Notes: a model not told the origin generated them from the letters alone. A stretch of DNA of 64,000 nt from an uncultured Clostridia bacterium (GCA_934157035.1 CAKPHG010000001.1:1-64000); one strand, 5' to 3'; shown: positions 54,755 to 63,962, counted from the stretch's first letter. Translations and numbers: made by a program.

Positions 54755-54785
54755 AAAAAGCACTTTTTTTATAAAAGTGCTTTTT
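54755..54785 (+). terminator. Terminator after the second thyA
   Basis: AAAAAGCACTTTT pairs with AAAAGTGCTTTTT around five bases and is followed by a U-run. Confidence 0.85.
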
Positions 54786-54920
54786 TAATAAATTATATAT
54801 TTCCTCTATTTCACTTCAGTTTTAAAAAAAATTTATAATATTTTGTTGATTTTTGTATTCTTTTGTAGTAGTATTATGGCAACTATTAACAATGTTTTCA
54901 GAAAAGGTAAAGGTGAAATT

Positions 54921-56003
54921 ATGGAAAAAATGAAAACAACTCGGGTTTTATTCATCTTAACTGGTAATGAGAAACTTGTATTAGACGCTATTAGTCAAAT
55001 TAACTTTAAGGGTGTTTGTTCTTTTACAGATGTTTCTCTTAAACCAGAAACTGTTTTTGAGGTATTTAACCTTAACAAAAGCGTTGTTTGTCGCGGAGTA
55101 ACTGAAATCGCTGAATTTAAAAATTCTACAGTGATTAATATTGCAGTTGTAGAAAGCATTTATAACTTAGTTCCTGAAACCAATGCTATAAATGTTAAAA
55201 AAGGCAATATTGCTCAGCAATTTAGTGCAATTGCAAATTATCATCATTGTGATATTGGAGATCTTAAGTCTGATACTTCCGCTTCATTAGAACCATTTAA
55301 ACGTTCTGACTGTCCTTATTGTAGATACATGGATGATGGATTTATGGATAAAGACATCAATCTCCATAGAACATTATATAAGAGTGAAAACTTCTTTGTA
55401 ATGCCTACAATTGGCGAATTTGTTAAAGGTTATTTACTCATTATTCCTTTTGACCATGTGATGTCCAATGGAGAACTTTCTTTGGAAAAACGGTTAGAGT
55501 TTTTACAGGTGTTAGATGATGTTGAATACATCCTTAACCTGACCTATGGTGATTCTCAATTTTTAGTCTGGGAAAATGGAAGTGGCAACGGTGGGTCTAG
55601 CAAATCTAAAACTTCAATCGTCCACTCTCACACTCACGTTGTAGCAAGCAATTTGTCTGCTAATGACATTGAGGCATTTGCTGGGTTTCCTTTAAATGTT
55701 ATTTCTTATGAAGACTTGCCTTTGTATCAGAAAAATTCTTACTTACTTGTAAGAGATACAAATAAGAATCTTTGGAGAATTAATGATAACCCTAATCTTT
55801 ACATTCCTCGCCAATATGTAAGACAACTTCTCTTATATAAAGATTATACTAATCTTTCTGATGGAATTTGGGACTGGAGAGCTTATCCTTTTATCGATAA
55901 GATTCAGGAAACCTGCAGTGACATTAAAGCTGCTTTAGCTACACACTGGAACGAACTCCCTGAGAGAATCAAAAACAACACCAAGGATTTTATGCATGAT
56001 TAA
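54921..56003 (+). CDS. HIT-domain protein with an N-terminal unknown domain
   Basis: About 360 residues. The N-terminal 120 (TTRVLFILTGNEKLVLDAIS and VCSFTDVSLKPETVFEVFNL) are unrecognised. A zinc-like CPYCRY motif then leads to a HIT fold: FFVMPTIGEFVKGYLLIIPF, then SIVHSHTHVVASN, the histidine triad. HIT enzymes hydrolyse or transfer nucleoside monophosphates. I set the start at the ATG after AAAGGTGAAATT; an earlier ATG lacks a site. Composition and independent terminator match the neighbouring thyA copy, so the two may have been acquired together and act in nucleotide metabolism. The exact substrate is unknown. Confidence 0.75.
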   Translation: MEKMKTTRVLFILTGNEKLVLDAISQINFKGVCSFTDVSLKPETVFEVFNLNKSVVCRGVTEIAEFKNSTVINIAVVESIYNLVPETNAINVKKGNIAQQFSAIANYHHCDIGDLKSDTSASLEPFKRSDCPYCRYMDDGFMDKDINLHRTLYKSENFFVMPTIGEFVKGYLLIIPFDHVMSNGELSLEKRLEFLQVLDDVEYILNLTYGDSQFLVWENGSGNGGSSKSKTSIVHSHTHVVASNLSANDIEAFAGFPLNVISYEDLPLYQKNSYLLVRDTNKNLWRINDNPNLYIPRQYVRQLLLYKDYTNLSDGIWDWRAYPFIDKIQETCSDIKAALATHWNELPERIKNNTKDFMHD

Positions 56004-56023
56004 CAGTTACACTTAAAAGCCTT

Positions 56024-56054
56024 AAAAGGTACTATGTAATCATAGTACCTTTTT
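56024..56054 (+). terminator. Terminator after the HIT gene
   Basis: AAAAGGTACTATG and CATAGTACCTTTTT with loop TAAT, followed by U residues. Confidence 0.9.
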
Positions 56055-56112
56055 TTCTTATATTTAAACATTTGCGATAGTTTAAAACTTATATAAAATT
56101 CCAATTATCATA

Positions 56113-57270
56113 TTATTTGCAATCTATTACTATTAATGGAACTTCCATTTCGTTAGGTGTAAATCCACAGTGTGTAGATTTTTTATTAGCCTTTTCCTTT
56201 GATGTATAAGTATCTAATTTTATTATTGAATCTGATATTGCTACAGCTATATAATTTCCTAAAAAGTCATCTATTTTTTCATGCTTTGTTCCATATCCTA
56301 AAAAATTTCTATCTAAAAACTCTTCTTTTGTAAATAACATAAATTCATCTTTCAAATTGTTTTCAAAAAATTTTTCAAATTTCTCCCTCTTATTCTCTTT
56401 TACAAAGAATGTTATAGCTCTAGATTCTAAACTAGGTGGCATAATTAGGCAATCATTTATTTCTTTAAGCTCTAATATATTATAAGTTTTTTCTATGTTT
56501 TTATGTCCATGATCTGCTGAAATAATAATCAATGTATCGCTATTATTTAGTTCTTTGCACATTTTTTCAATTTGTTCTTCTGCATTCTTTATAAATTCTT
56601 TAACTTCATTTGAATCGCAACCATACTTATGTAATAAAGCATCTGGATTATCATTATATGCTAAAACAAAATTTTTTTCTTTATTTTGACATATAGCTTT
56701 TATAGAATCACACATTAATTCTACAGTATTTGCTTTTATATTTCTTTTACTTCTTGCTTCACAAAATGAAGGGTTTATTTCATACGCCTTAACTTTTGGA
56801 TTTACTTTTTCTATTTTTTCATATATTGGAGTATATTTTATTAAATCGTAGACATCCATTCTTGAAGTATTTATTTTTTCGTATGTATATGAATCTACCT
56901 TTCTTAGCATTTCAATAGCTCTACCATATTCTTTAAAATATTGTGACATAGCAATCCAACCTGTTTCTATAGGTGGTCTACCAGAATAATATGTAGTCAT
57001 CGCTGCAGTGGTTGTAGATGGACATACAGATGTTATTATATCTTTATGGTTTTTATACAAAAAATTATCAGGTGAAATATTTTTTAATATATGCTCACCC
57101 ATTCCATCTAATATTATTAAAACTACATTTTTATATTCTTTTTGCAATATTTTTTCTAATTCTGGTAAAGAATTATATTTTGTTTCTACCTTATAATATT
57201 TTAATATTGTATTTATTAAATTTAATATACTATGTTCATAATTTGGAAAAATGATATTATTATCTTTCAT
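56113..57270 (-). CDS. Alkaline phosphatase superfamily phosphodiesterase
   Basis: A 385-residue metal-dependent enzyme of the nucleotide pyrophosphatase/phosphodiesterase type. LIILDGMGEHILKNI gives a first metal Asp. SVCPSTTTAAMTTYYSGRPP contains the nucleophile Thr, and TLIIISADHGHKNIEKTYN the second metal cluster. No signal peptide is visible, so it is cytoplasmic. The natural substrate is not known. The ATG follows AGGAGGTAGTT, and a consensus promoter lies upstream. Confidence 0.85.
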   Translation of the reverse strand: MKDNNIIFPNYEHSILNLINTILKYYKVETKYNSLPELEKILQKEYKNVVLIILDGMGEHILKNISPDNFLYKNHKDIITSVCPSTTTAAMTTYYSGRPPIETGWIAMSQYFKEYGRAIEMLRKVDSYTYEKINTSRMDVYDLIKYTPIYEKIEKVNPKVKAYEINPSFCEARSKRNIKANTVELMCDSIKAICQNKEKNFVLAYNDNPDALLHKYGCDSNEVKEFIKNAEEQIEKMCKELNNSDTLIIISADHGHKNIEKTYNILELKEINDCLIMPPSLESRAITFFVKENKREKFEKFFENNLKDEFMLFTKEEFLDRNFLGYGTKHEKIDDFLGNYIAVAISDSIIKLDTYTSKEKANKKSTHCGFTPNEMEVPLIVIDCK

Positions 57271-57288
57271 AACTACCTCCTGTTTTTT

Positions 57289-57317
57289 ATTATATACTTT
57301 GTATATGTAATAAGCAA
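57289..57317 (-). promoter_or_regulatory. SigA-type promoter of the phosphodiesterase gene
   Basis: On the minus strand TTGCTT and TATAAT are 17 bases apart. Confidence 0.65.
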
Positions 57318-57379
57318 ATGTTTTTTATTTTTTATCTGTTTTATGTAAAGGATAAAAGTGACTCGTCCCCAAATGTCCT

Positions 57380-58270
57380 TTAAGCATCCCATTTTGGTAC
57401 ATATTCTTCTTCATGTTCTCCAAGTTCTTGCATATAACCATTTTTGAAATCTAGTAAATAAAAATAATTTTCTATTTTTTTATATTCTCTTTTAGTTAAT
57501 TTTCTATTTATTAGCTCATCTTCTTTTGCCTTGTATGTAGGAAAATATTGTGCCATTACATCTATATATATTTCTTCTGGAATGTTTTCTTTTATCCACT
57601 TTAAAACATTTTTGCTGTTTTGAATATGGTTTGGAAGCACTAAATGTCTTATCATTACTCCTTTTTTTATTATTCCATTTTCATCAAATATTGGCTTTCC
57701 TACTTGGCTTATCATTTCTAATATTGCTTTACTTGCAATTTCGAAATAATTTGGTGCCTTTGAATATTTCACAGCTATCTCATTTGAATAATATTTTAAG
57801 TCAGGTAAATATACATCTATATAGCCTTTTAAAGCTTTTATCGTCTCTACATTTTCATACCCATTTGAATTATATATTATAGGGATATTTAATCCATCTT
57901 TTCTTGCAATTTTAATTGCTTCTATTATTTGGTACGCATACATTGTTGGTGTTACTAAATTTATATTATGTACTCCCGCTCCTTGTTGTTTTACCATAAT
58001 ACTTGCAAGCTCTTCTATTGTAATCTCATATCCTTTTCCTAATTGACTTATTTCGTAATTTTGGCAAAATTTGCATGACAAATTACAATTAGAAAAAAAT
58101 ATTGTTCCAGAACCATTTGTACCACTTATACATGGTTCTTCATATATATGTGTTGATATTAATGCAATTTTTATATTGCTATTACATTTACATCTTCCTA
58201 TTTTTCCTTCTAATCTATTTACTTTACATTTATGCGGGCATACATTACATTCTATTAATTGCTCTAACAT
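57380..58270 (-). CDS. Radical SAM protein, PflX/PflA-like (COG1313)
   Basis: A 296-residue 4Fe-4S radical SAM enzyme. An N-terminal Cys set (CNVCPHKCKV, then GRCKCNS) is a probable accessory cluster. The radical SAM site is FFSNCNLSCKFCQNYEIS. Barrel segments include INLVTPTMYAYQIIEAIK, PIIYNSNGYENVETIKAL and YIDVYLPDLKYYS. Family members resemble pyruvate formate-lyase activating enzymes, but the target of the PflX group is unknown. AGAGGTAAAA precedes the ATG. It has no obvious glycyl-radical partner in this window. Confidence 0.85.
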   Translation of the reverse strand: MLEQLIECNVCPHKCKVNRLEGKIGRCKCNSNIKIALISTHIYEEPCISGTNGSGTIFFSNCNLSCKFCQNYEISQLGKGYEITIEELASIMVKQQGAGVHNINLVTPTMYAYQIIEAIKIARKDGLNIPIIYNSNGYENVETIKALKGYIDVYLPDLKYYSNEIAVKYSKAPNYFEIASKAILEMISQVGKPIFDENGIIKKGVMIRHLVLPNHIQNSKNVLKWIKENIPEEIYIDVMAQYFPTYKAKEDELINRKLTKREYKKIENYFYLLDFKNGYMQELGEHEEEYVPKWDA

Positions 58271-58387
58271 TTTTACCTCTTTTACTCTATTATTTATAGA
58301 GATATTTTAACATAATTTTCATATTTTTTGTAGTTTTTATAAATTTTTGTGTTATAATTGTTAAAGTTTTTAAGGAGTGATTTTAAT

Positions 58388-59116
58388 ATGGCATATTGTG
58401 AACAAGAATTTAATTTAACTATTAGAGATATTAATTCTAATTTAGAGCTTTCAAATAAAGGTATTTTATCTTTTTTTGAAGATATTGGAGGTTTTCAATC
58501 TAACGAAGCTGGTCTTGGTATAAAAGATATCGAACAAACAAAACTAAGTTGGATTCTTTTACATTGGAAAATTAAAGTTTTAAAAAATATTAAATATGAT
58601 GGTAACCCTGTTAAAGTTAGAACATGGTCTAGAGGTATTAAAAGAGCTTGTTGCTTGCGTGATTTTGAACTTTATAATAGCAATAATGAATTGTGCGTTA
58701 TTGGTACTTCTAAGTGGACTTTAATTCACTTTGATAAAGGTTTAGTTAGATTAACTGATGATTTAGTTCATAAATATATTTCTGATTCTAAATCTGTATT
58801 TGGCGATGATTTTGAATTTAAAAAACTTTGTGAACCTGATAGTTATTCTAGTATATATGAATATACTATTTCTAGAAGAGATTTAGATATTAATAATCAC
58901 ATGCATAATACTTATTACTTAGATTTGGCTTATGAAGCTCTTCCAAAAGATGTATATGAAAATAATACTTTTAATAATTTTGAAATAATGTATAAAACTT
59001 CTGCCTTACTTGGCGAAAAAGTAAAATGTTTGTACTCTTTTACAAACGGTGAACATTTTGTTACTATAAAAAGTGAAGATGAATCTAAACTTCACGCTAT
59101 TATTAAATTTTATTAG
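58388..59116 (+). CDS. Acyl-ACP thioesterase, FatA-like
   Basis: A 242-residue double hot-dog thioesterase that releases fatty acids from acyl-ACP. The first half has LSNKGILSFFEDIGGFQSNE and LSWILLHWKIKVLKNIKYDG; the second has the active-site region SRRDLDINNHMHNTYYLDLA with the catalytic Asn/His-type residues. TWSRGIKRACCLRDFELYN lies between. Start set at the ATG ten bases after AAGGAG; an upstream TTG-starting frame lacks support. Such enzymes occur in many anaerobic Firmicutes. Confidence 0.88.
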   Translation: MAYCEQEFNLTIRDINSNLELSNKGILSFFEDIGGFQSNEAGLGIKDIEQTKLSWILLHWKIKVLKNIKYDGNPVKVRTWSRGIKRACCLRDFELYNSNNELCVIGTSKWTLIHFDKGLVRLTDDLVHKYISDSKSVFGDDFEFKKLCEPDSYSSIYEYTISRRDLDINNHMHNTYYLDLAYEALPKDVYENNTFNNFEIMYKTSALLGEKVKCLYSFTNGEHFVTIKSEDESKLHAIIKFY

Positions 59117-59133
59117 TAAAACTATTATTATAA

Positions 59134-59180
59134 AAAAACACAAAAATAGTAAATCTATATTTTCCTATTTTTGTGTTTTT
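59134..59180. terminator. Bidirectional terminator between thioesterase and Nudix genes
   Basis: AAAAACACAAAAATAG and CTATTTTTGTGTTTTT are perfect complements around 15 bases, flanked by A-run and T-run, so both convergent genes can use it. Confidence 0.85.
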
Positions 59181-59196
59181 ATTTTCATTTATATAT

Positions 59197-59745
59197 TTAT
59201 CTTTCGTTTTCCTTATTTTCTCTACTTCTATAATTAACAAATTCATTTAAAACAGTTAACATTTCTCTATTAAAATTTTTCCTCTTAATATCATCTGTTT
59301 TATTATTTTCTATTAAATATCTTATAACAGATAAATTTTCAAAAGAAATGCTAAAATTTCCACTTTTTTCGTTTTGACTTAATATCTGTTTTTCTTCATT
59401 TATTTTTTCTTTTGTCTCTCCAAAATAGAAATAAGTAACAGTTAATCTATTAATATGTTTTCCAAGTTTTCTATCATAATAATTTTTATTATAATTATCT
59501 ATTCTTAAAAATGGTTCTTCTTTCAATGCAATTTTTTCTATTCCACTTTCCTCTAATATTTCTCTCTTTAAAGCTTCTATTGTTTTTTCTTCTTCTATTT
59601 TTCCTCCTGGAAGCATTAATATTCCTGCATACTTTACTAATAGTGCTTTGCCTTGCTCATTTAATATAACTCCTCTTGTTTTTTGTACTTTTCTTTCAAT
59701 TTCTTCTTCCAACAAGTGATCTTCATTATATTTTACTATTTTCAC
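59197..59745 (-). CDS. Nudix hydrolase (second)
   Basis: A 182-residue protein with the complete Nudix box GGKIEEEKTIEALKREILEE followed by SGI, so Glu pairs for metal binding are all there. Unlike the Nudix at 11 kb it has no helical N-terminal extension but a C-terminal one rich in Glu and Asn (DIKRKNFNREMLTVLNEFVN). The start is GTG after GAGGAAAAAATA. The substrate is not known. Confidence 0.85.
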   Translation of the reverse strand: MKIVKYNEDHLLEEEIERKVQKTRGVILNEQGKALLVKYAGILMLPGGKIEEEKTIEALKREILEESGIEKIALKEEPFLRIDNYNKNYYDRKLGKHINRLTVTYFYFGETKEKINEEKQILSQNEKSGNFSISFENLSVIRYLIENNKTDDIKRKNFNREMLTVLNEFVNYRSRENKENER

Positions 59746-59887
59746 TATTTTTTCCTCGTTTCATATTTTTCATTATATTATCATAATTTTATTTCTTTTT
59801 CAACAAAACTTTCTACTATTTTCTATTATTTATTTTTTACATTTTATTATCAAAGCTATTATATAATAAAAAAGTAGACAAAATTGC

Positions 59888-61087
59888 CTACTTTTCTATT
59901 TCCATCTCTTCTCTAACATATTCCATAGCCTTTATATATTCATTAGAGTTTAGTTTTATATACCCCATATAATATTCTAACATATTTTCCATTAGATTGC
60001 ATTTATAAGTTACTAGTTTTCCATCTTCTTTTTTTATTATTGTATATTTTGGTACCATTTGTTTTAATTCTTCTAAAAACACACGTTTATTAGATACATC
60101 TGGAAATATTCTCTCTTTTCCTGATCTTTTATTATGTGCTGCTGGACCATTTGCTCTTGATAATTCTTCTCTATATGTAGTTCTTAGTTGTATCTCAAAC
60201 GTATAGTTTGGGTGTCCTTTACAATAAAGTTTAATATGTTCTGCTCTATATCCATTTTGTTTTGTCTTATGTTTATATCCACCTTTTTCTTGAACTGCTA
60301 TATTTAAGCTATCCAATAATTCTTGATTATTCATTATTTTTTTAGCAAACTCTTTAGAAATTTCTAAACATCTTTGGTCATCACTCATTTTTATATCTTT
60401 ATTATTTCCATCTGCTTTGCATAAAATTATTTTAAACCCTCTTAAATCTTTTGCTCTTAGGTATTCCATAGGATTACTTAATTTTTTAATTTCTTCTTCA
60501 TCATTTTCAATTTTTTCTATAGATTCCCAACGCAAAATATCATCTTTTAATTGTTTTGTTCTTGCTACTGCTCCTCTTCCATATTTATTATCTAATTCTT
60601 TTTCTAATACAACATTATTTGCATTTTTAAATTTAGTATTTGATATTCTTAATATAGCTGTTTTTATATCTTCTATTATATCTTCTTTTGACATAATTTG
60701 ATCTATTCTATCTAAATCTGTAATTTTCTCAAAACATATTTTACTTAACATATCTTGACTTCGTTCGTCTACTTTTTCTTTTATTAACAAATATAAATTA
60801 TTATACTCTTCTTCAGATATTTTGCCTATTGCAAACAATTTGCAAAGTCTTTCTATTTCTAATTTTTCTAACTTTCCTTTTAAACTTCTATTTGACTTTT
60901 CTCTTCCTCTTGGTGTTTCTATTACTACATTAGGATACTCCTCTTTAAAATAATTTACGATACCCAAAAAAGCATCATCTACTCTTTTTTCATAATCTTT
61001 ATTATTTTTAAGAGCTAAATGATATTCATATGATTTTTGTATATTATCTTTGTCTACTTTATATTTTTGTCTTAAAGTATCTAACAT
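59888..61087 (-). CDS. RelA/SpoT-synthetase-fold protein with a large insertion
   Basis: About 399 residues. Blocks of the (p)ppGpp synthetase fold can be seen but far apart. TPRGREKSNRSLKGKLEKLE near 58-77 is like the RelA substrate loop. YLRAKDLRGFKIILC near 209-223 is like the DLxGxRI strand. NGYRAEHIKLY near 278 is like GYxSxH, and FEIQLRTTYREELSRANGPA near 297-316 is like the EIQIRT end with the following His/Asn region. About 130 helical residues separate the first two blocks. This layout differs from RelA and ordinary small alarmone synthetases. It has no HD domain or ACT/TGS. Start set at the ATG 13 bases after GGAAGGAG; an earlier ATG lacks a site. An alarmone or toxin-like pyrophosphotransferase activity is inferred. 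Confidence 0.6.
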   Translation of the reverse strand: MLDTLRQKYKVDKDNIQKSYEYHLALKNNKDYEKRVDDAFLGIVNYFKEEYPNVVIETPRGREKSNRSLKGKLEKLEIERLCKLFAIGKISEEEYNNLYLLIKEKVDERSQDMLSKICFEKITDLDRIDQIMSKEDIIEDIKTAILRISNTKFKNANNVVLEKELDNKYGRGAVARTKQLKDDILRWESIEKIENDEEEIKKLSNPMEYLRAKDLRGFKIILCKADGNNKDIKMSDDQRCLEISKEFAKKIMNNQELLDSLNIAVQEKGGYKHKTKQNGYRAEHIKLYCKGHPNYTFEIQLRTTYREELSRANGPAAHNKRSGKERIFPDVSNKRVFLEELKQMVPKYTIIKKEDGKLVTYKCNLMENMLEYYMGYIKLNSNEYIKAMEYVREEMEIEK

Positions 61088-61262
61088 ATTATTTTTTACA
61101 CTCCTTCCAGATAACATATTATATAATATTTATTCCAAAAAGTCTATACTAATTACTAAATTTATTTTACATAATTTCTACATTATCTCTTATAATGTAA
61201 CATTTTTCTTCATTTTTTCATAGTATGTACTATAAATCTTTTAAATTAAGGAGGCTTTAAAC

Positions 61263-61616
61263 ATGTATAATTGTAAGTACAAAAGATGCTGCTGTCAAAA
61301 TAATTTTGATCAAAATGTCTTAGAAACAATTTGTAATGATTATGGTGTTGCAGCTGATTATTATACTAAAAAAGATGATAATGCATGTAATTGCGGTTTT
61401 GAACAAGGTGAATCTGTTTTCCCTCAAAACCCCTTACTTGCACAAAGTTATGTTCCTATTCAAACAATGGATAAAACTTTTACTCCATGTGTTGGTTTGA
61501 AAATGGGAACTATTTTTCCTGAGCTTGTTAGCCCATATTCACCATGTCAATCTGTTGAAGAAAATGCTTTTATAAAAGCTATGAATACTATTGGAGAGGG
61601 GTGTAACAAATGTTAG
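61263..61616 (+). CDS. cotJA: Spore coat protein CotJA
   Basis: A 117-residue protein with the CotJA signature LAQSYVPIQTMDKTFTPCVG and LKMGTIFPELVSPYSPC. An unusual Cys-rich N-terminus (NCKYKRCCCQNNF) and tail precede and follow it. CotJA is a minor spore-coat component made in the mother cell. It starts after AAGGAGGCTTTAAAC and overlaps cotJB (the TGT-TAG end lies over its ATG). Confidence 0.88.
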   Translation: MYNCKYKRCCCQNNFDQNVLETICNDYGVAADYYTKKDDNACNCGFEQGESVFPQNPLLAQSYVPIQTMDKTFTPCVGLKMGTIFPELVSPYSPCQSVEENAFIKAMNTIGEGCNKC

Positions 61617-62149
61617 AAAATGAAAATAGAAATTGTGGTTGTGGATGTTCTTGTAATAACAACTATATGATGAACAATAATGCTAATATGATGGTAGAAA
61701 ATACTGATTATCCTAACGCTATGCCTACAACTGCTGGAATTGGTATGAATTCAAATAACAATAATTGTTGTTGTAGTCCAAGTTGCAATACTCCAAGAAT
61801 TCCAGTATATTCTTATGAATTTACTAATATCGGAGCTGAAGAAACTTGCGAGGAAGAACAAGAAACTAGAGAAGAAATGCTTCAAAAAATTCGTTGTTTA
61901 AAATTTGCAATCGTGGAACTTGCAGAATATTTAGATACACACCCAGAAGATGAAAAAGCTCTTTGTCTTCACAGAGAATATGCTACTAAACTTAACGAAT
62001 TAATGGAACAATATCAAAAGGCATTTGGACCTCTTACTATAGCTTTCCCATGTAATAAATGGAGATGGCTTGAAGGACCTTGGCCTTCGTTCATTTTGGA
62101 AGTAACTACTTATTTACAATATTTTAGTTCTTCTAATAAAAAATGTTAA
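61610..62149 (+). CDS. cotJB: Spore coat protein CotJB
   Basis: The CotJB domain of about 75 residues lies at the C-terminus (RCLKFAIVELAEYLDTHPED and LMEQYQKAFGPLTIAFPCNK, then WLEGPWPSFILE). It is preceded by about 80 residues rich in Asn and Cys (NCGCGCSCNNNYMMNN), longer than in B. subtilis. It is translated from an ATG inside the cotJA stop region. In Bacillus cotJC completes the operon, but no cotJC follows here; a terminator comes next. Confidence 0.85.
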   Translation: MLENENRNCGCGCSCNNNYMMNNNANMMVENTDYPNAMPTTAGIGMNSNNNNCCCSPSCNTPRIPVYSYEFTNIGAEETCEEEQETREEMLQKIRCLKFAIVELAEYLDTHPEDEKALCLHREYATKLNELMEQYQKAFGPLTIAFPCNKWRWLEGPWPSFILEVTTYLQYFSSSNKKC

Positions 62150-62223
62150 ATTTTATCTTAAGACAAAAGTAATAAAAATAAAGTTTTAGAAAAAATATAA
62201 TAAGATTTAATATTCAACTGTAA

Positions 62224-62251
62224 AGAGAGAGTCTTAAAATCGACTCTCTCT
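62224..62251 (+). terminator. Terminator of the cotJAB operon
   Basis: AGAGAGAGTC and GACTCTCTCT pair perfectly around eight bases, followed by TGTTTTCT. Confidence 0.8.
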
Positions 62252-62336
62252 GTTTTCTAAATACATAAAAATTTAGCCACTTTAAAGTATGTTGTAAAAG
62301 TTTGCGAGTTACTTTTTAGGGCAAAATATATTTTTA

Positions 62337-62534
62337 TTACCGTATTAATATATTTACACATTTTTTTCTGCTTTCAGCAGTTATTTCAACAGAACTTTTT
62401 TTACTTGATTGAATCATAGTATATTTTTTCTGTAAATTAGAAGTTCCTCCTTCACTACAATCTGATATAAACCTATCTACTGATTCAATATTCTCACGAT
62501 TAAAATTTATTTTCTTTGATTCTTTTTCTGCCAT
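62337..62534 (-). CDS. Small unknown protein of 65 residues
   Basis: The protein is basic and Ser/Lys-rich, beginning MAEKESKKINFNRENIES. It contains DRFISDCSEGGTSNLQKKYT and ends EITAESRKKCVNILIR. It has a good AAGGAAAAGTTAAA site. No family was recognised. It lies upstream of the Bro-N gene in opposite orientation and may belong to the same mobile segment. Confidence 0.5.
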   Translation of the reverse strand: MAEKESKKINFNRENIESVDRFISDCSEGGTSNLQKKYTMIQSSKKSSVEITAESRKKCVNILIR

Positions 62535-62723
62535 TTTAACTTTTCCTTGTCAATTGACTTTCATTTTACATTGTTAATAGTTACTATATATTAAACTCCA
62601 TAAGTTGCATATAGGAGATTATTAAATTAAAACTGTTAAAATTTTACCATATTTCCGCGAAAATTTCAACTGAAACTCGCGACTTTGATTTAGTAAATAA
62701 TTTGAATATTTTTATAAAGTCCA

Positions 62724-62752
62724 TTGACATAATTGTAAATATATTATAAAAT
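62724..62752 (+). promoter_or_regulatory. SigA-type promoter of the Bro-N gene
   Basis: TTGACA and TAAAAT are 17 bases apart, about 45 bases before the start codon. A TATAAA at 15-base spacing overlaps it. Confidence 0.65.
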
Positions 62753-62799
62753 ACAAACAAAAGTTTTGTGAAATTATAACAAGAAAGGATGGCGGTTAA

Positions 62800-63672
62800 A
62801 TGGAAAGTAATAAATTAGAAACAATTTCAAATCTTTTTGAAGGAAAAGAAATAAGAAGTGTATGGGATTCCGAAAAGGAAGAATATTATTTTAGTGTTAT
62901 TGATGTTATTGGTGCACTAACAGATAGCAATATTCCTAAAAGATATTGGTCTGATTTGAAAAGAAAATTAGATGAAGAAGGTAGCCAACTGTACGAAAAT
63001 ATCGTACGTTTGAAAATGAAAGCAATTGATGGTAAATTAAGAGAAACTGATACATTAGATACTAAAGGAATTTTAAGATTAATAGAATCTGTACCAAGTC
63101 CAAAAGCTGAACCATTTAAACTTTGGCTTGCTCAAATGGGAAATGAAAGAATAGATGAAATCTTTGATCCAGAAATCGCTATAAATAGAGCTATAGACTA
63201 CTATAGAAGTAGAGGCTATGATGATAAATGGATTGAAGCACGATTAAAAGGTATTTTAGATAGAAGAAAATTAACAGATGTATGGAAAGCAAACGGGATC
63301 AAACAAAATTACGAGTATGCTATATTAACCAACGAAATTTATCAAAGCTGGTCTGGAATGAAAGCAAGTGAATACAAAAATTATAAAAATATTAGGAAAG
63401 AGTCATTAAGAGATAATATGACAGATGTTGAAGTTGCTCTAACAGATTTAGGAGAAATAGCTACAAGAGAACTGGCAAAAGAACACAAACCTTATGGACT
63501 AGAAGAAAATAGAAAAGTAGCCAATATGGGTGGTAATGTTGCAAAAGTTGCAAGAGATGATTTAGAGAAAAAATTAGGAAAAACTGTTATTAGCAGTAAA
63601 AATGCATTAAGATATAAATACTTAGACTCAAAAAAAGTAGAAAAAAACAATATATTAAAAGATAAAAATTAA
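62800..63672 (+). CDS. Bro-N/DinD-like phage-type DNA-binding protein
   Basis: A 290-residue protein. The N-terminal Bro-N module has IRSVWDSEKEEYYFSVIDVI and GALTDSNIPKRYWSDLKRKL, with LKMKAIDGKLRETDTLDTKG following and RLIESVPSPKAEPFKLWLAQ. The middle part resembles DNA-damage-inducible protein D (DWIEARLKGILDRRKLTD-like, NYEYAILTNEIYQSWSGMKA). Such proteins are often carried by prophages and mobile elements and act as antirepressors or in stress responses. It has a promoter and AAAGGATGGCGG before the ATG. Confidence 0.8.
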   Translation: MESNKLETISNLFEGKEIRSVWDSEKEEYYFSVIDVIGALTDSNIPKRYWSDLKRKLDEEGSQLYENIVRLKMKAIDGKLRETDTLDTKGILRLIESVPSPKAEPFKLWLAQMGNERIDEIFDPEIAINRAIDYYRSRGYDDKWIEARLKGILDRRKLTDVWKANGIKQNYEYAILTNEIYQSWSGMKASEYKNYKNIRKESLRDNMTDVEVALTDLGEIATRELAKEHKPYGLEENRKVANMGGNVAKVARDDLEKKLGKTVISSKNALRYKYLDSKKVEKNNILKDKN

Positions 63673-63690
63673 ATTTAAAAAAATTTAACT

Positions 63691-63962
63691 ACAATCCTTG
63701 ATTTAGCAAATATTTTCAATGAAGAAGGAAATATAATTGTAGATGCCATATCAAAGACAAAATATTATAGCTGACACAAAAAGAAATGTCAAAAGTTTTT
63801 GGTGTAAAAGTAGCCTCTATATCTAAAAAACTAAAGAATATATTAGATGATGATGAGTTATTAAAAGATTCAGTTGTTTCCAAAATGAAAATAACTGCAG
63901 ATGATGGAAAAAGGTATAATACAGTATATAACTTAGATGCGATAATAAGTTGTGTCAAGTAA
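63691..63962 (+). pseudogene. RhuM-family remnant in two frames
   Basis: The first frame reads ILDLANIFNEEGNIIVDAIS. In another frame from 63771 LTQKEMSKVFGVKVASISKK, then LKNILDDDELLKDSVVSKMK and ITADDGKRYNTVYNLDAIIS are the N-terminal half of RhuM/KilA-N-type proteins, which normally continue VGYRVNS. The stop after SCVK cuts the fold. At least one frameshift and a truncation make it a decayed mobile gene. It follows the Bro-N gene at the window edge. Confidence 0.75.
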
